Positions 1 through 6,653 are shown, numbered from the stretch's first letter. The stretch: 14,145 bases of DNA from Candidatus Moraniibacteriota bacterium (GCA_027069365.1 JALXES010000083.1:1-14145); one strand, 5' to 3'. A program made the numbers and translations. The notes: a model not told the origin generated them from the sequence alone.

Positions 1-1
1 G

Positions 2-238
2 GTGCTTGGTTTGGATGGCTCTGACGACATCGCGCAGTTTCTGGTCGGGCAGGAGTTGACACACGGTCGCATCCTCTCACCGCAGGAGATGATGCGGCGC
101 ATTGACGCGGTCACGGCGGCGGACGTGAAGCGTCTTGCGCGCGCGTATTTCGTGACGGAAAAATTAAACTTGGCGGTCATCGGACCACATGAAGATCGCG
201 TGCAAGAGTTGCAATCTCTCCTGGAAGTGGCATACTAG
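2..238 (+). CDS. M16 family (insulinase-like) zinc peptidase, C-terminal end only
   Basis: The visible 78 residues are the tail of a gene that begins before the window. The run GQELTHGRILSPQEMM, then IDAVTAADVKRLARAYF and LNLAVIGPHED, is the typical end of the inactive C-terminal half of M16 peptidases (pitrilysin/processing-peptidase family), where the order is 'GRILTPEE..., I..VTAEDVQRVA..., LNLAVIGP'. The zinc-binding HxxEH motif would lie upstream and cannot be checked. Family members degrade peptides or trim proteins. The downstream AI-2E-type permease starts 4 bp after the TAG stop, so the two are probably co-transcribed. The family is fairly secure; the specific substrate is unknown. 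Confidence 0.85.
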   Translation: MLGLDGSDDIAQFLVGQELTHGRILSPQEMMRRIDAVTAADVKRLARAYFVTEKLNLAVIGPHEDRVQELQSLLEVAY

Positions 239-242
239 AAGT

Positions 243-1247
243 ATGCAGCAATTTACGATTTCATCGCAGACGCTCTTTCGCGTGACGGTCACGGTGCTGT
301 CACTGTGGTTTTTGTATTTGGTGCGGGATATCATCGCGTTGCTCGTGGTGGCGGTCATTATCACGGCGGCACTCAATCCAATCATTGACCGCCTCCAGCG
401 CTACCACTTGCCGCGCGCACTGACGGCGACAGTGGTGTATGTGCTGTTTTTTGTGACACTCGGGCTACTCTTGGCGTTTATTGTGCCGCTTCTGGTGACG
501 CAGGCCACGGAGTTGCTGATGCGCTTTGACCAGTATGCGCGCGCGGCGCAGCAGACTACGTGGGGCGTGCTCTTCGGGCTGGACCGCTTGACCAATGGCG
601 ATGTCTTTGCCGGCATCTCGTCCACGCTCTCCGGCTCTATTGGTGACGTATTCTCGCGCACGGCGTCACTGTTCACCGGGATAATTGCAACGTTGGCGGT
701 CGTCTCTATGTCGTTCTATATGTCGCTGCAGCGCAACGGGATGAAGCACTTCCTCGTGTCCATCACACCACAGCAGAATCAACCCTACATCGCGTCGCTG
801 ACAGATCGCATTCAGGAGAGCTTCGGCTGGTGGATGGCGGGGCAACTGGTCACGATGATCTTTGTGGGTGTGATGTACTTCATCGCGCTGTACGCACTGG
901 GTGTGCCGTATGCACTGGTGTTGGCGCTGCTGGGCGGCATTCTGGAGATTATCCCGTATCTCGGACCGGTGATGAGCGCGCTGCCGGCGGCGGCGCTGGG
1001 ATTTGGCGTTTCACCGCTGGTGGGGTTTGCGGTGGTGTTTGCGTATGCGGTGATCAACCTCATTGAAAATCACATTCTCATCCCGCAGATTATGCACAAG
1101 GCGGTGGGGCTTAATCCGGTGGCGGTTATCCTCGCGCTGCTGATCGGCGCAAAGGTGGCGGGGCTGATCGGTGTGATCATCGCCGTGCCGCTGGCGGGTG
1201 CGCTGAGTTTGTTTGTCAAAGACGTCCTGGAAAAGAAGATTGTCTAA
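243..1247 (+). CDS. AI-2E family transporter (PerM/UPF0118-type permease)
   Basis: This is a 334-residue polytopic membrane protein. I chose the ATG at 243, which follows the upstream stop codon by 4 bp; a longer frame to 189 overlaps the M16 gene and adds a polar, cysteine-containing stretch atypical of the family. Hydrophobic helices are dense near residues 15-75, around 140-160 and through the last ~140 residues. The late stretch GGILEIIPYLGPVMSALPAA, followed by VINLIENHILIPQIMHKAVGLNPVAVI, is the recognisable AI-2E/PerM signature. Family members are proposed exporters or permeases, including autoinducer-2 export, Na+/H+ antiport and efflux roles, but function in CPR bacteria is unknown. 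The stop codon abuts the rsmI start, so translational coupling is likely. Confidence 0.92.
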   Translation: MQQFTISSQTLFRVTVTVLSLWFLYLVRDIIALLVVAVIITAALNPIIDRLQRYHLPRALTATVVYVLFFVTLGLLLAFIVPLLVTQATELLMRFDQYARAAQQTTWGVLFGLDRLTNGDVFAGISSTLSGSIGDVFSRTASLFTGIIATLAVVSMSFYMSLQRNGMKHFLVSITPQQNQPYIASLTDRIQESFGWWMAGQLVTMIFVGVMYFIALYALGVPYALVLALLGGILEIIPYLGPVMSALPAAALGFGVSPLVGFAVVFAYAVINLIENHILIPQIMHKAVGLNPVAVILALLIGAKVAGLIGVIIAVPLAGALSLFVKDVLEKKIV

Positions 1248-1919
1248 ATGCTCTACATTGTTGCCACACCAATTGGGAATTTGGAGGACATTACCTATCG
1301 GGCGGTGCGCGTTTTACGTGAAGTGGATGTGGTGCTGTGTGAGGACACGCGTGTGACGCGCACGCTGCTTGCGCACTACGACATCACCACGCCAACGCGC
1401 GCCGTCCACCAGCACACACGCGATGCGACGCTCTCACGGATTGTACAGGAACTCTCCGATGGCGCGGATATGGCGCTGGTTACCGACGCCGGTACGCCGG
1501 GGCTCTCGGACCCGGGTAATCAGCTGGTCGCCGCAGCCGTCGCCGCCGGCGTGACAGTCACACCGGTGCCCGGACCGTCGGCACTCACGGCGGCGGTCAG
1601 CATCGCCGGTGTGGATCCGCAGCGCTTCGCCTTCCTTGCGTACCCGCCGCACAAGAAGGGGCGGCAGACATTCTTTCGCCGCGTGGCACGCTTTGTGACA
1701 GAAGAGAAACTACCGGTTATCTACTACGACAGCGTGCACCGCGTGGCGAAAAACCTCACACTCCTTGCTGATACAGCACCGGATGCTCACATCATCATTG
1801 CGCGCGAACTGACCAAACTCCACGAGGAAATCCTGCGTGGCACCGCCACTGACCTCGCCGCGCACTTTGCTGAACACCCCGACACCCTCCGCGGGGAGTT
1901 TGTGGTTGTGGTATACTGA
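1248..1919 (+). CDS. rsmI: 16S rRNA (cytidine-1402-2'-O)-methyltransferase RsmI
   Basis: RsmI uses S-adenosylmethionine to methylate the 2'-O of C1402 in the decoding centre of 16S rRNA. The 223-residue protein begins with the family N-terminus LYIVATPIGNLEDITYRA and has CEDTR (31-35), VTDAGTPGLSDPG (78-90), PVPGPSALTAA (106-116) and PPHKKGR (133-139), all typical of the tetrapyrrole-methylase-fold RsmI group. It is shorter than the ~286-residue E. coli enzyme and lacks its C-terminal extension. The start codon directly follows the stop of the permease gene. The last ~60 bp are duplicated at 2508-2569, and the final codons (GTG GTA TAC TGA) contain an extended -10 promoter sequence, so the end of the gene doubles as a regulatory region. 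Confidence 0.95.
   Translation: MLYIVATPIGNLEDITYRAVRVLREVDVVLCEDTRVTRTLLAHYDITTPTRAVHQHTRDATLSRIVQELSDGADMALVTDAGTPGLSDPGNQLVAAAVAAGVTVTPVPGPSALTAAVSIAGVDPQRFAFLAYPPHKKGRQTFFRRVARFVTEEKLPVIYYDSVHRVAKNLTLLADTAPDAHIIIARELTKLHEEILRGTATDLAAHFAEHPDTLRGEFVVVVY
1854..1915 (+). repeat. Direct repeat copy A, the 3' end of rsmI
   Basis: This 62-bp stretch matches 2508-2569 at an offset of 654 bp with three mismatches (1857, 1861, 1892). The core 1862-1915 has one mismatch in 54. It is in frame in both copies and encodes HFAEHPDTLRGEFVVVVY. Inside it lies an imperfect inverted repeat (1872-1881 with 1892-1901, 10-nt loop): five pairs, an A-A mismatch, then four pairs, one of them G-T. The similarity stops within the -10 hexamer that closes the repeat. 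Confidence 0.95.
1909..1917 (+). promoter_or_regulatory. Extended -10 promoter inside the rsmI tail (TGgTATACT)
   Basis: TG-G-TATACT matches the extended -10 pattern TGnTATAAT and overlaps the last codons of rsmI. The same pattern precedes other genes here (2563, 3376, 10559). Transcription would start near 1924, giving a leader of about 40 nt before the ATG at 1965. No convincing -35 hexamer lies at the standard distance. This is a pattern-based assignment. Confidence 0.5.
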
Positions 1920-1964
1920 AACCGTAGCAAGAACAAGAGCCAACACCTCTAAAATTTTACTCAT

Positions 1965-2402
1965 ATGTTTGAAAGACATAATTCCGAAGGAAATGTTGAG
2001 AGCGCTATTGGCGATCCACGCGAATTGTTCATTATGCTTAACGGCGTAGGAGAGGGAGAAGTAGATCTGCCGGGATTTACGGTTACGATAGAAAAGGAGG
2101 GAGTCCGCACCAGACCGTTGCCATGGTATGACGATGAGATGCAGAAAGAAATAGAAAGAATGAAAGAGGAGATAGGGGAAGAAATAAATATAGAGGAAGA
2201 AAGGGATGTGATAGGATATGATAGCGTTATAACATTAAAAAGAGAAGAAGATGGCAAGAAGCTTATCCTTGTTGGAGTTGTTGACCATAGATTTAATGGT
2301 GGCAGTGAGCCGGTAGAGATCTCTGTGCGAAGAAATGATTTTTCAGGAGAAGAATTGAATGATCTGAAAAATAAGTTTCAATGCGCAAAAAAATTGCGAT
2401 AA
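1965..2402 (+). CDS. Hypothetical protein, low-GC orphan in the rsmI-metG interval
   Basis: I do not recognise this 145-residue protein. It is soluble-looking and very acidic and charged, with a Glu/Lys/Arg-rich stretch near residues 58-85 (EMQKEIERMKEEIGEEINIEE) that probably forms a helix, followed by beta-like segments (SVITLKREEDGKKLILVGVVDH). There is no signal peptide, membrane helix or metal-binding Cys pattern. It lacks a clear Shine-Dalgarno sequence. Base and codon use differ strongly from the flanking core genes: 2161-2220 has 22 G/C in 60 by hand count, against 38 in 60 at 4801-4860. It lies between two copies of the rsmI 3' end, so recent acquisition is likely. That the frame is a real gene rests on its length and its placement after a promoter. 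Confidence 0.65.
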   Translation: MFERHNSEGNVESAIGDPRELFIMLNGVGEGEVDLPGFTVTIEKEGVRTRPLPWYDDEMQKEIERMKEEIGEEINIEEERDVIGYDSVITLKREEDGKKLILVGVVDHRFNGGSEPVEISVRRNDFSGEELNDLKNKFQCAKKLR

Positions 2403-2507
2403 GGGGCAGGTTGCAACACAAAAATCCTTACGCAGGAACGATTTTGCTTATGCCGTACATGGGTGCCGTGGCGCACACGGAGTTGCTGCTGGCGTCATCG
2501 CTTTTGT
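2403..2507 (+). other. Non-coding spacer with no recognisable gene or terminator
   Basis: This stretch between the orphan gene and the second rsmI-tail copy holds no hairpin terminator that I can find. From about 2446 onward it returns to core-like GC content, unlike the AT-rich gene before it. It may therefore be a remnant of native chromosome or donor sequence flanking the repeat. A short open frame (ATG at 2450, about 25 codons) runs into the repeat out of the rsmI frame and resembles nothing I know. Confidence 0.4.
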
Positions 2508-2569
2508 CTCACCGTGCACTTTGCTGAACACCCCGACACCCTCCGTGGGGAGTTTGTGGTTGTGGTATA
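2508..2569 (+). repeat. Direct repeat copy B, duplicated rsmI 3' end
   Basis: This is the second copy of the rsmI tail. In the rsmI frame it reads HFAEHPDTLRGEFVVVVY, then continues YH and a TGA at 2577-2579, so it is a detached gene fragment without its own start. The C-to-T change at 2546 (versus 1892) turns a G-C pair of the internal imperfect inverted repeat into G-T, so the fold potential is kept. It ends directly upstream of the methyltransferase start. Confidence 0.95.
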
Positions 2570-2571
2570 TT
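2563..2571 (+). promoter_or_regulatory. Extended -10 promoter for the methyltransferase (TGgTATATT)
   Basis: TG-G-TATATT ends repeat copy B and lies 14 bp before the methyltransferase ATG at 2586. The expected transcription start near 2578 would give a leader of only about 8 nt, so initiation would be nearly leaderless. The duplicated rsmI tail thus appears to supply the promoter. Confidence 0.5.
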
Positions 2572-2585
2572 ATCATTGAGAAGAT

Positions 2586-3341
2586 ATGACAAAAATTAAT
2601 GCCTATAATGACATTGCGGCACTACGGCAGCAAGAACTGCTTCACGGAGAAATGAAGCCTCATCGGTTTGTGGAGAAGCCCATGATGAAAAATCTCTTGC
2701 CGGATTTGAGCGGAAAGAGGGTTCTTCTGGTTGGCTGCGGCACCGGAGAGGAATCCTCTCTTTTAGAAGAATGTGGAGCCAGGAAGATTGTGGGGATTGA
2801 TTTATCGGAGAAATCCATTGCATTGGCACGAAAGATGTACCCGCACCATGATTTTATTGTTTGTGACATGCATAGCCTCGCGTTTAAAGATGCTACTTTT
2901 GATTTTGTCTATAGCAGTTTGTCCATTCACTATTCAAAGGAGCCTGAAAAGGTGTATAGAGAAATATATAGAGTACTCAAAGAGGGCGGTCGCCTACTAT
3001 GCTCTCTTGCGCATCCTGTGAGATGGGCGTCGGAACAGATTGTGGTTGATGATATCCCTGTCAAAGCGATAGGATTTTCAAATGATAAAAATAACAAGAA
3101 ACTTATAGGAATCTACTCCACGTTCGCACAGCACAAACATAACTTCTCGCGCTATGGCACCCTAAGCTTCTATGTTGGCCCACCGAGTTATCACTTTAGG
3201 CTCCTGAAAGAAGCCAGATTCTCTATTGAAGATTTTGTTGAGTCTCAAGCGATAGAGGAGTGCAAGGAGTATGATACATATTACTATGAGAGGTACAAAG
3301 AATTTCCTCAGTTTATGGCTTTCCTTGCAAGGAAGAAATAA
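2586..3341 (+). CDS. Class I SAM-dependent methyltransferase (Methyltransf_11 type)
   Basis: The 251-residue protein has a clear Rossmann-type SAM-binding core. Motif I is VLLVGCGTG (residues 46-54). The acidic residue at the end of strand 2 is in VGIDLS (68-73). Strand 4 carries FDFVYSSLSIHY, followed by the VLKEGGRLLCSLAHP segment typical of Methyltransf_11 enzymes. The N-terminal stretch QQELLHGEMKPHRFVEKP is shared with small-molecule methyltransferases of this type, as I recall. The substrate cannot be told; no nucleic-acid-binding domain is visible. GAGAAG just upstream of the ATG may act as a weak ribosome-binding site. Codon use and base composition are AT-rich compared with rsmI and metG, which suggests horizontal acquisition. 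It is preceded by the duplicated rsmI tail with its promoter. Confidence 0.88.
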   Translation: MTKINAYNDIAALRQQELLHGEMKPHRFVEKPMMKNLLPDLSGKRVLLVGCGTGEESSLLEECGARKIVGIDLSEKSIALARKMYPHHDFIVCDMHSLAFKDATFDFVYSSLSIHYSKEPEKVYREIYRVLKEGGRLLCSLAHPVRWASEQIVVDDIPVKAIGFSNDKNNKKLIGIYSTFAQHKHNFSRYGTLSFYVGPPSYHFRLLKEARFSIEDFVESQAIEECKEYDTYYYERYKEFPQFMAFLARKK

Positions 3342-3375
3342 GCAAGAAAATTTATCTGTTTTTGAGAGCTTATTG

Positions 3376-3384
3376 TGATATACT
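3376..3384 (+). promoter_or_regulatory. Extended -10 promoter (TGaTATACT) before the NYN remnant
   Basis: TG-A-TATACT lies only 6 bp before the ATG at 3391, so a transcript would start at or next to the start codon (leaderless). It fits the promoter pattern seen elsewhere in the window. If still active it would now transcribe into metG. Confidence 0.5.
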
Positions 3385-3390
3385 AGTAGA

Positions 3391-3453
3391 ATGAAAAAAG
3401 AAGAGAACGACGTTGCATTTATTGATAGTCAGAACGTCAACCTTGGTGTGCGG
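3391..3453 (+). pseudogene. Truncated 5' end of a NYN-domain (LabA/DUF88-like) gene
   Basis: The first 21 codons read MKKEENDVAFIDSQNVNLGV followed by R. The block VAFIDxQNLNLGV is the hallmark first strand and helix of NYN-domain proteins (PIN-like RNases, LabA/DUF88), including the conserved Asp that helps bind metal. After residue 21 the resemblance stops abruptly. The open frame runs on to 3582, but that part overlaps the start of metG in another frame and is not NYN-like. The remaining ~150 residues expected of such a protein are absent, so the gene is a remnant left by a deletion or rearrangement. The promoter and start codon are intact. Recognition is by memory of the family and rests on a short stretch. 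Confidence 0.6.
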
Positions 3454-3502
3454 ACTTGTCAACCCACCAGGATTACTTTATTGATTTGTAATGTTTTAGC
3501 AT

Positions 3503-4951
3503 ATGCCACAGAAAGAACCATTTTATATCACCACCACACTGCCGTATGTGAATGCCGCACCGCACATCGGGTTTGCGAGTGAGATTGTGTATGCGGATGT
3601 GCGGGCGCGGTACGAGCGCTTGCGGGGGAAGGAGGTTGTCTTTAACACCGGTACGGACGAGCATGGCGCAAAGATCTACGAGAAGGCGCGCGAGGCCGGC
3701 GAGGAGCCGCAGGCGTACGTTGACCGTTTTGCGGCGCGCTTCCGTGAACTGGAGGGCGTATTGAATATCTCACCGACGCACTTTATTCGCACAACGGATG
3801 CGCACCACATCGCGGCGGCGCAGGAGCTCTGGCGGCGCGTGGATTCCAATGGTTACATTTACAAGAAGACGTACTACACGAAGTACTGCGTGGGGTGTGA
3901 GATGGAGAAGACGGACAGCGAGCTTGTGGATGGCCGGTGTCCGCTGCACCCAAACCGTGCGTTGGAGGAGGGAGAGGAGGAGAACTACTTTTTCCGCTTC
4001 AGCGCGTTTCAAGAACCGCTCCTGGCACTGTATAAAAAGTACGAGGACTTTGTCGTGCCGGCGAAGCGCTTCAATGAAATCAAGAGCTTTGTCACCGGCG
4101 GGCTGCAGGACTTCAGTATTTCGCGGCTCTCAACCAAGATGCCGTGGGGTGTACCGGTGCCGGGGGATGAGAGCCATGTGATGTATGTGTGGTTTGATGC
4201 ACTGACAAACTATATTTCTACGCTCGGGTGGCCAAATGATGAAGCGACGTTTGTGCGATTTTGGGGCACACCGGATGCGCCACGCGCTGTGCAGATTGCC
4301 GGCAAGGATAACCTGCGGCAGCAATCGGCAATGTGGCAGGCGATGCTCTTGGCGGCGGACTTACCGCCAAGTCGCCAAGTGTTTATCAATGGGTTTATCA
4401 GCGTGGATGGGCAGAAGATGAGTAAGTCACTGGGTAATGTCATTGCGCCCGAGGAGATGGTTGCACGTTATGGCACGGATGGTACACGGTATCTGTTGCT
4501 GACGAAAGGTGCGTTTGGGCAGGATAGCGATATTTCGTGGGACAAGATGGATGTTCGGTATACGGCAGATTTGGCGAACGGTTTGGGGAATTTGGTTAGT
4601 CGCGTGATTGCGCTGGCACCGGTGGATGTTGCGGTGCCGGATGTGACAGATCGCGTGGCGCAGCTTACCAATATGCTTGCGCCGAGCGTGGAGCGCATGG
4701 CGCTGCGCGACGCACTGGCGGAAATCTGGGCGATTGTGGAGGCGGCGAACAAGCGTATGGAGCAAGAGCAGCCGTGGGTGCTGCGCACGACGGACGATGC
4801 GCAGTTTCGTGCGGTGATGGAGATGTTGCTGGGGGATGTGGCGGTGCTGGGTGCGGCACTGCAGCCGTTCTTGCCGGAAACGGCGCAGCGCATCGCGGAT
4901 GCGCTGGCGACGCGCGAGCGGGTGATTCTCTTTGCGCGGTTGGAGCAGTAG
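3503..4951 (+). CDS. metG: Methionine--tRNA ligase (MetRS)
   Basis: MetRS charges tRNA-Met and initiator tRNA with methionine using ATP. The 482-residue protein has the class I HIGH-type motif as NAAPHIGFA (17-25) and the KMSKS loop at 305-309. A single zinc knuckle in the connective-peptide domain is formed by C129, C132, C146 and H149. The segment AGKDNLRQQSAMWQAML replaces the more usual GKDILRFHAVYWPAML, a variant I associate with CPR enzymes. The protein stops after the anticodon-binding helical domain and lacks the C-terminal EMAP/Trbp111-like tRNA-binding domain of longer MetRS. The ATG at 3503 gives the expected N-terminus; no good Shine-Dalgarno sequence is present. Its own promoter may lie in 3456-3500 (TTGTCA and TGTAAT elements, weak). 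Base composition is back to the core level. Confidence 0.97.
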   Translation: MPQKEPFYITTTLPYVNAAPHIGFASEIVYADVRARYERLRGKEVVFNTGTDEHGAKIYEKAREAGEEPQAYVDRFAARFRELEGVLNISPTHFIRTTDAHHIAAAQELWRRVDSNGYIYKKTYYTKYCVGCEMEKTDSELVDGRCPLHPNRALEEGEEENYFFRFSAFQEPLLALYKKYEDFVVPAKRFNEIKSFVTGGLQDFSISRLSTKMPWGVPVPGDESHVMYVWFDALTNYISTLGWPNDEATFVRFWGTPDAPRAVQIAGKDNLRQQSAMWQAMLLAADLPPSRQVFINGFISVDGQKMSKSLGNVIAPEEMVARYGTDGTRYLLLTKGAFGQDSDISWDKMDVRYTADLANGLGNLVSRVIALAPVDVAVPDVTDRVAQLTNMLAPSVERMALRDALAEIWAIVEAANKRMEQEQPWVLRTTDDAQFRAVMEMLLGDVAVLGAALQPFLPETAQRIADALATRERVILFARLEQ

Positions 4952-4968
4952 TGGGGGAGATTCTGAAA

Positions 4969-4983
4969 TCCGCCAGAGGCGGA
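4969..4983. repeat. Short intergenic inverted repeat (TCCGCCagaGGCGGA)
   Basis: A perfect 6-bp stem with a 3-nt loop lies 18 bp after the metG stop. No T-tract follows, so it is not a standard terminator. It may be a member of a small dispersed intergenic repeat or a 3'-end stabilising hairpin; only one copy is in this window. Confidence 0.4.
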
Positions 4984-5043
4984 CAGGCGCATTCAGGGTG
5001 ATAGGGTAGACGTTTTGAGAGGGAGACGATAAACTGAGAGTAT

Positions 5044-6060
5044 ATGATGTATATAATACCCTTCTTTATCGCGTGTGTGCTTTCGCTGTTTGTGAGCGGC
5101 CTCATCATTGTCCTGACAAAATACTACCTCCCAAGTGTGCGGCGAGAACAGGGGCGTGGCGTAACGCACGTCTCGCGCCTGGGTGGCATTGCTATGGTTG
5201 TGGCGTTTATGGCTGCGCTGTTTTTGCATCCGGATCTGGTGATTGATCGCGCGTGGGCGGTAGTGTTGACAGCGTTGGGCGCAGTGGCGCTGCTGGGCGT
5301 GTGGGATGATATTGCGCCGCTGTCGTGGCGTCCGCAGTTGTTTGCACAAGTGGCAATTGCGCTGTTTCTATTTGTACTCAATGTGCGCATTGAGTACATC
5401 TCGCACCCCTTCGGCGGTGTTATTCACTTTGGTCACGGCGATGGGTTTCCATGGATGAGTTTGGTGGTGGGTGTCGCATGGATTGTGGCAATCATGAATG
5501 CAATGAACTGGCTGGATGGCATTGATGGCCTTGGTGGTGGTATCGCACTCGTTGCGGTCGGGGCGATTTTTGCAACAGCCCTCCTGCCGCACGTCAATCA
5601 GCCGCCGGTAGCGATTGCTGCAAGCGCCATGGCGGGTGCAACTGTTGGTTTTCTCGTGTGGAATTGGGCGCCGGCGCGCATTATTGCCGGTACGAGCGGA
5701 TCATTCTTCTGGGGCTTGTTGATTGCCGTATTGGCAATTTTTGCCGGTGCCAAGGTGGCAACAACACTGCTGGTCATGACGGTGCCGCTGGTGGATGCTG
5801 TGTGGGTGATTGGTGAACGTTTGCGTGCCGGCGTGTCTATCTTTGCGCCGGACAAGCGTCACATCCACTACAAGCTCATTGCGCGCGGATGGGCACCGTG
5901 GCAGGTGGCGCTGTTGTTTATTGTCATGACTGGCGCCGTGGCGGCGAGCGCGGTGCATTTTGGTGCGTTTGGCAAAGCGGTGGCAATTAGTGGTATCATG
6001 GGAGTAACACTCGCTGCACTTGTGATGCTGCGACATAATACGATCAAGGAGGTTCTATGA
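5044..6060 (+). CDS. Polyprenyl-phosphate sugar-1-phosphate transferase-like protein (MraY/WecA, PNPT family)
   Basis: PNPT enzymes transfer a sugar-1-phosphate from a nucleotide sugar to undecaprenyl phosphate at the inner membrane, starting peptidoglycan (MraY) or surface polysaccharide (WecA/TagO) synthesis. The 338-residue protein has about ten hydrophobic helices and the motifs LGVWDDI, NAMNWLDGIDGLGGG and the cytoplasmic APDKRHIHYKLIARG loop, which matches the WecA-type DRRHLHHRL better than MraY. The family motif GD(A/S)GS, with its catalytic-site Asp, appears here as AGTSGSFFWG, so Thr replaces that Asp. Two Met codons (5044, 5047) are possible starts. The stop overlaps the next gene's ATG in ATGA, indicating coupling. 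The fold is secure; the exact sugar, and activity given the missing Asp, are open. Confidence 0.85.
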   Translation: MMYIIPFFIACVLSLFVSGLIIVLTKYYLPSVRREQGRGVTHVSRLGGIAMVVAFMAALFLHPDLVIDRAWAVVLTALGAVALLGVWDDIAPLSWRPQLFAQVAIALFLFVLNVRIEYISHPFGGVIHFGHGDGFPWMSLVVGVAWIVAIMNAMNWLDGIDGLGGGIALVAVGAIFATALLPHVNQPPVAIAASAMAGATVGFLVWNWAPARIIAGTSGSFFWGLLIAVLAIFAGAKVATTLLVMTVPLVDAVWVIGERLRAGVSIFAPDKRHIHYKLIARGWAPWQVALLFIVMTGAVAASAVHFGAFGKAVAISGIMGVTLAALVMLRHNTIKEVL

Positions 6061-6536
6061 TTTATGCAAAAAAGACAGTACGGCAACGCGCAATTGCATT
6101 TGTAAGTCTTGCTGCACTCTTTGCGTTTAGTGTGGCGCTGTTTGCGTACTACGTCGTAACACACGTGCCGGAGTTGCCAACGGTGGCGGTTACGTTTGGT
6201 GAGGGGAAAGAAGTCTTTGTGTTGGAAGTTGCTCAGACGCCGGCTGCCAGGCGACACGGCCTGATGGGGCGCACAGAATTATGCGAGCACTGCGGAATGC
6301 TGTTTGTTTTTCCGGATGTGGGACTGCATACGTTTTGGATGAAAAATACGCCACTGTCACTGGACATGATCTGGGTGCGTGACAATGCGGTCGTTGATAT
6401 TGTGGAGCGCACAACGCCGCTGAGTGAAGAGCCGATTATTCCACGCGCGGATGCATCACAGGTGATTGAACTGCCTGCCGGCAGTGTGGCGCGGTTTGGC
6501 ATCAGTGTGGGCGATGCTGTCTACAGACGACAGTAG
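6057..6536 (+). CDS. DUF192 family protein with N-terminal membrane anchor
   Basis: The 159-residue protein has one hydrophobic helix (about residues 11-33), placing the rest outside the cytoplasm. The DUF192 domain follows with its standard signatures: ARRHGLMGRTEL, CGMLFVFPD, HTFWMKNTPLSLDMIWV and a C-terminal AGSVARFGISVGD. The domain is widespread in bacteria and archaea and has no firmly established biochemical role. The start is decided by a good Shine-Dalgarno sequence, AAGGAGG at 6046-6052, and by the ATGA overlap with the PNPT gene, so both are translated from one mRNA. A perfect hairpin terminator follows 18 bp after the stop. A CEHC motif near residues 77-80 is of interest as a possible metal or redox site. 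Confidence 0.9.
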   Translation: MIYAKKTVRQRAIAFVSLAALFAFSVALFAYYVVTHVPELPTVAVTFGEGKEVFVLEVAQTPAARRHGLMGRTELCEHCGMLFVFPDVGLHTFWMKNTPLSLDMIWVRDNAVVDIVERTTPLSEEPIIPRADASQVIELPAGSVARFGISVGDAVYRRQ

Positions 6537-6553
6537 GCAAGAGACGTTCAACA

Positions 6554-6581
6554 GAAAACACCGCACGATGGCGGTGTTTTC
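6554..6581. terminator. Bidirectional hairpin terminator between convergent genes
   Basis: A perfect 11-bp stem (GAAAACACCGC with GCGGTGTTTTC) encloses a 6-nt loop. The A-tract on one side and the T-tract on the other allow termination on both strands. It follows the DUF192 gene and faces the end of the minus-strand membrane protein gene. Confidence 0.8.
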
Positions 6582-6653
6582 TCATTCGTAAGGAACATGA
6601 AGCTTTTGTTTTCTCATTTCCAATGTGTTCGTCACAGTATGTCACTTGATTGT

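Noticed and set aside
1872-1901. Integron attC site in the rsmI tail
   Set aside because: The imperfect inverted repeat is short, lacks recognisable attC core sites, and lies in coding sequence; no integron integrase is present. Only a loose similarity in layout remains.
3391-3582. A complete 63-codon gene overlapping the start of metG
   Set aside because: Only the first 21 codons look like a NYN protein; the rest lies in another frame of metG and its upstream region. Reported as a remnant.
4969-4983. Intrinsic terminator after metG
   Set aside because: The 6-bp hairpin is not followed by a T-tract; listed only as an inverted repeat.
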